Part shown: piece by piece, positions 6,285 through 8,521 of the stretch
Layout: each line of letters opens with the position of its first letter
Position numbering within the stretch: the first letter of the stretch is position 1
NCBI GenBank assembly: GCA_050122535.1
Contig: JASFIT010000195.1
Span: forward strand, 1 to 8,521
Source: JASFEQ01 sp050122535
GTDB taxonomy: Bacteria > Desulfobacterota > DSM-4660 > Desulfatiglandales > HGW-15
Direction of reading: 5' to 3'
DNA length: 8,521 bases
Notes under the pieces: generated by a model
The model's input: the letters and a program-made list of their open reading frames with translations, nothing else
Told to the model about the DNA's origin: nothing
The model's database searches: none
Made by a program: the position numbers and the translations under genes

Positions 6285-7268
6285 TTAATTGGAACTCAAC
6301 ATCTTTCGCGCTGCGCCCGTGATGCGTGGGACACCAGGCAGATAAGCTTTCTCCCGGGCGAATAATGGAATAATCACATCAAACCCTGTGACACGGGCAA
6401 TCGGGGCCTCCAGATAAAAGAACGCCTTTTCCACCAGGCGGGATACCACCTCGGCACCGGGGCCAAAGCTTCGGGGTGCTTCGTGAACCACCATGGCATG
6501 GCCGGTCTTTTGCACAGACTGAACAAAAAGTTCCTCATCGAGAGGTGAAATGGTGAGGAGGTCTATAACCTCAGCCTCAATCCCGTCTTTCTCTTCAAGC
6601 TCCGCTGCCGCCTCCAGCGTGGGACGCATCATCGCACCATATGAGATCATGGTCAGATCTTTACCCTCTCGCACGAGTTGAGATTTACCAATAGGCATGC
6701 TCTCCTCTTCCTCTGGCACTTCCTCGCGAAAGGCCCGATATAGGGCCTTTCCCTCATAAAATACCACGGGATCCGGATCGCGTATGGCGCTGATGAGAAG
6801 GGCCCTCGCGTTGCGGGGCCCTGAGGGGATCACCATCTTCAATCCGGGCATATGCGCGTAATAGGCCTCGCGACTTTCCGAGTGATGCTCCAAAGCCCGA
6901 ACCCCGCCACCATATGGCGTGCGGAGCACCATGGGCACGTGAAGCTGTCCCTGAGATCGCCATCTCAGGCGAGAGGCGTGAGACTCGATCTGGTGAAAGT
7001 TCTCGTAGCTAAATCCTGAGAACTGAATCTCGGCGACGGGTCTTAGTCCATAGATCGCCATTCCAATGGCCATCCCCACAATACCTGACTCCGCTAACGG
7101 GGTATCCAGAGATCTCTGGTCACCAAACTGATCTATGAGTCCGTCGGTGACACGAAAGACCCCACCATCCAAACCCACATCCTCACCCAATACAATAACT
7201 TTATCATCCTTTTCCATCTCCTGGCGAAGGGCCAGGTTAAGTGCCTGAACCATTGTCATCTTAGCCAT
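6285..7268 (-). CDS. pdhB: Pyruvate dehydrogenase E1 component, beta subunit
   Basis: This is the beta chain of E1, which completes the TPP site with the alpha chain and docks on the E2 peripheral subunit-binding domain. It is 327 residues, as usual for the family. It carries the transketolase-like pyrimidine-binding domain with GEDVG (28-32), DTPLAESG (55-62, with E60 as the likely TPP-activating glutamate) and the HHSES segment (128-132). The C-terminal transketolase domain contains VIDLLTISPLD (234-244) and VVHEA (260-264). The frame extends 29 codons further, but that part is the E1 alpha C-terminus read out of frame (Trp/Arg-rich). The ATG at 7268 has a perfect AGGAGG (7275-7280) six bases upstream, and MAKMTMVQAL matches the typical family N-terminus. 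The start lies within the last codons of E1 alpha, so the two chains are probably translationally coupled for equal stoichiometry. Confidence 0.94.
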   Translation of the reverse strand: MAKMTMVQALNLALRQEMEKDDKVIVLGEDVGLDGGVFRVTDGLIDQFGDQRSLDTPLAESGIVGMAIGMAIYGLRPVAEIQFSGFSYENFHQIESHASRLRWRSQGQLHVPMVLRTPYGGGVRALEHHSESREAYYAHMPGLKMVIPSGPRNARALLISAIRDPDPVVFYEGKALYRAFREEVPEEEESMPIGKSQLVREGKDLTMISYGAMMRPTLEAAAELEEKDGIEAEVIDLLTISPLDEELFVQSVQKTGHAMVVHEAPRSFGPGAEVVSRLVEKAFFYLEAPIARVTGFDVIIPLFAREKAYLPGVPRITGAARKMLSSN

Positions 7269-8370
7269 GGCTTGCCTCCTGTTGCGTCTCAGCCAGTTCC
7301 TGTGCCAGTTCTTCGCTCTGTTCCACCAGGTACGGCGGCATCTCAGCATAGGCATGCTCGAACATATTAAGGGGATCGCCAGCCGTCTTCATGATCTCCT
7401 CGGCCCGGTCCACGGCCGCCTGAATTTCATTCTTGATCTCGGCTTCCAGAGCCTCAATCTTGTCATCTGAGAGCAGACCTTTGTCCGTCATGTATTTTTG
7501 AAATCTAACAATTGGATCTCGTTTCTTCCAGGCCTCCACTTCTTTATCCGTACGATACCGCTTTGGGTCGTCCGCGGTGGTATGCATCATCATCCGATAG
7601 GTGACACACTCGATCATGGTTGGTCCTCCCCCTGATCGTGCCCTCTGTATCGCCTCCTCTGCTGCCGCGTAAACAGCCAGGATATCATTGCCGTCCACCT
7701 GTATGCCTGGAAAACCATAGGCCAAGGCCTTTTGAGCCAGGGTCTTAGAACGGGTCTGCTTTGACCGAGGCACCGAGATGGCCCACTGGTTGTTCTGGCA
7801 CACAAATATCGCTGGGACCTGGTAGACGCCTGCGAAATTGAGCCCCTCATGAAAGTCCCCTTCAGAGGTTCCACCATCCCCGAAGAAGGTTATAGCCACA
7901 TCGTCTTTTTGGCGATACTTTATGCCCCATGCCAGGCCCACGGCATGAAGGACCTGCGAGGCGACTGGAACAGCGACAGGTAGGTTGTTGGATTCTGTCT
8001 TTCCATGGGCGCCTTCACTGAACCCGCCAAAGCTGAGTATGACGCTTTCCATGCTCCTCCCGCGCCACAACTCAGCCCCGGTCTCTCGAAAGGAGGGGGC
8101 AAACCAGTCAGAGGGTCGCAACAACGCCACCGCCCCCAGTTGAGCGGCTTCCTGGCCTGTGATGGGCGCAAAAGTACCGATTCGACCCTGTCGTTGAAGA
8201 CTGAGAAGCCTCTCGTCGAATCTTCGCGCCAGAAGCATGGCCCGATGTAGTTTCACTAAAAGGTCTTCAGGGATCTCCGGCTCAAGTTTCTCGTCCAGTT
8301 CTCCTTTTTCATTGAGTATCGAAAGATATTCCACCTTAAAATCAGGAATATTAATCTTTTTCCTTGGCAT
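7261..8370 (-). CDS. pdhA: Pyruvate dehydrogenase E1 component, alpha subunit
   Basis: This is the TPP-dependent alpha chain of the cytosolic pyruvate dehydrogenase E1 heterotetramer, which decarboxylates pyruvate and reductively acetylates the lipoyl group of E2. With the start chosen here it is 369 residues, the usual size for a Bacillus-type alpha subunit. The TPP/Mg motif runs from GDGGTSEG (164-171) to NN (193-194). The following QNNQWAISVP, the HTTADDPKRYRT segment (263-274) and the late MPPYLVEQ (344-351) all resemble Bacillus PdhA. The frame extends upstream to a TTG at 8394, but the ATG at 8370 has AAGGAG seven bases upstream and no comparable site precedes the TTG. The gene overlaps the E1 beta start by 8 bases. 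A branched-chain 2-oxoacid or acetoin dehydrogenase alpha subunit is the main alternative; overall resemblance favours pyruvate. Confidence is high for the family and moderate for the substrate. Confidence 0.93.
   Translation of the reverse strand: MPRKKINIPDFKVEYLSILNEKGELDEKLEPEIPEDLLVKLHRAMLLARRFDERLLSLQRQGRIGTFAPITGQEAAQLGAVALLRPSDWFAPSFRETGAELWRGRSMESVILSFGGFSEGAHGKTESNNLPVAVPVASQVLHAVGLAWGIKYRQKDDVAITFFGDGGTSEGDFHEGLNFAGVYQVPAIFVCQNNQWAISVPRSKQTRSKTLAQKALAYGFPGIQVDGNDILAVYAAAEEAIQRARSGGGPTMIECVTYRMMMHTTADDPKRYRTDKEVEAWKKRDPIVRFQKYMTDKGLLSDDKIEALEAEIKNEIQAAVDRAEEIMKTAGDPLNMFEHAYAEMPPYLVEQSEELAQELAETQQEASHG
7275..7280 (-). promoter_or_regulatory. Shine-Dalgarno AGGAGG for E1 beta
   Basis: On the minus strand AGGAGG lies inside the last codons of E1 alpha, six bases before the ATG at 7268. 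It decides the E1 beta start: the longer frame beginning near 7355 has no reason to be used. It also supports coupled translation of the two E1 chains. Confidence 0.85.
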
Positions 8371-8406
8371 GATACGACTCCTTTCATCGGGCAACAGCAG
8401 AACCCA

Positions 8407-8456
8407 AATTCTTAGAATTCATCTCACGTTCTATAAGTGAGTCCAGAGGCAACAAA
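8407..8456 (-). promoter_or_regulatory. Possible pdhA promoter and operator region
   Basis: On the minus strand TATAGA (8430-8435) could be a -10 box, with a weak TTTTTG about 17 bases upstream (near 8453-8458). An imperfect palindrome, TCACGTTCTATAAGTGA (8424-8440), covers that -10 box. A perfect one, AATTCT-T-AGAATT (8407-8419), lies just downstream, before the pdhA ribosome site. Palindromes over and after a -10 box would suit a repressor, but I recognise neither as a known PdhR, CRP or FNR site. The -35 match is poor, so this is tentative. Confidence 0.3.
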
Positions 8457-8462
8457 AAAGCA

Positions 8463-8521
8463 GATCCTAGATACTGGATACTTGATGCTTGATACTTGAT
8501 GCTGGATGCGCGACGCTGGAT
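8463..8521 (+). repeat. Tandem heptamer array (GATRCTK) upstream of pdhA, running off the window
   Basis: Eight full 7-base units start at 8463, 8470, 8477, 8484, 8491, 8498, 8505 and 8512, followed by a partial ninth at the window edge. The best-conserved units read GATACTT, GATGCTT, GATACTG and GATGCTG; the outer units are degenerate. The phase is kept without an insertion over 59 bases. The array lies upstream of the proposed pdhA promoter and encodes nothing obvious. Its consensus differs from the GTCNGTN heptamers at 4649-4730, but the period is the same. Confidence 0.75.

Noticed and set aside
7269..7355. 29-codon N-terminal extension of E1 beta
   Set aside because: It is the E1 alpha C-terminus in another frame, rich in Trp and Arg, while the ATG at 7268 has an ideal ribosome site and a family-typical N-terminus.
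4739..8370. Branched-chain 2-oxoacid or acetoin dehydrogenase instead of pyruvate dehydrogenase
   Set aside because: The E1 alpha and beta motifs and the E2 GTFTITNVGPMGGG segment resemble Bacillus PDH most closely, and no acetoin or branched-chain catabolic genes are visible. It is not fully excluded from sequence alone.
8371..8394. TTG start eight codons upstream of the chosen pdhA ATG
   Set aside because: The AAGGAG site lies inside this stretch at the correct distance for the ATG at 8370, and no comparable site precedes the TTG.
8463..8521. CRISPR array
   Set aside because: The repeated unit is 7 bases in direct tandem with no unique spacers and no cas gene nearby.

Overview
The window holds a minus-strand gene cluster for a complete pyruvate dehydrogenase complex, followed by a small REP-associated tyrosine transposase (RAYT) and a large M1-family zinc aminopeptidase. 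In transcription order (right to left) the genes are E1 alpha (8370-7261), E1 beta (7268-6285), E2 (6010-4739), E3 (4628-3198), RAYT (3134-2664) and M1 aminopeptidase (2594-117). No convincing gene lies on the plus strand; its open frames are antisense shadows.

The organism cannot be named from this sequence. It is a bacterium of middling GC content. The heterotetrameric E1 (separate alpha and beta chains, closest by eye to the Bacillus type), the single-lipoyl E2, and intergenic repeats of kinds I associate with free-living environmental bacteria (for example Desulfobacterota, Chloroflexota or Nitrospirota-like genomes) suggest an uncultured or environmental lineage. This placement is inference only.

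The four PDH genes supply all enzyme activities for oxidising pyruvate to acetyl-CoA, CO2 and NADH. E1 decarboxylates pyruvate on TPP and transfers the acetyl group to the lipoyl lysine of E2. E2 passes it to CoA, and E3 reoxidises the dihydrolipoyl group. E1 alpha and E1 beta overlap by 8 bases and look translationally coupled. The other gaps are longer: 274 bases before E2, 110 before E3, 63 before the RAYT and 69 before the peptidase.

The unusual content is between the genes. Every gap except the E1 alpha/beta overlap holds a repeat or hairpin, and these belong to several types. They are a heptamer array upstream of E1 alpha (8463-8521), a pair of inverted REP-like palindromes before E2 (6066-6163), two inverted four-unit heptamer arrays between E2 and E3 (4649-4730), REP-like sequences on both sides of the RAYT (2634-2659 and 3160-3183), and another palindrome after the peptidase (48-88). 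The RAYT gene is bracketed by a perfect 11-base inverted repeat, and one copy abuts a hairpin with GTAG at its 5' foot, the arrangement known for RAYT substrates. I see no clearly new multi-gene system. The RAYT with its nearby candidate substrate, and the mirror-image heptamer arrays, are the parts most worth a second look.
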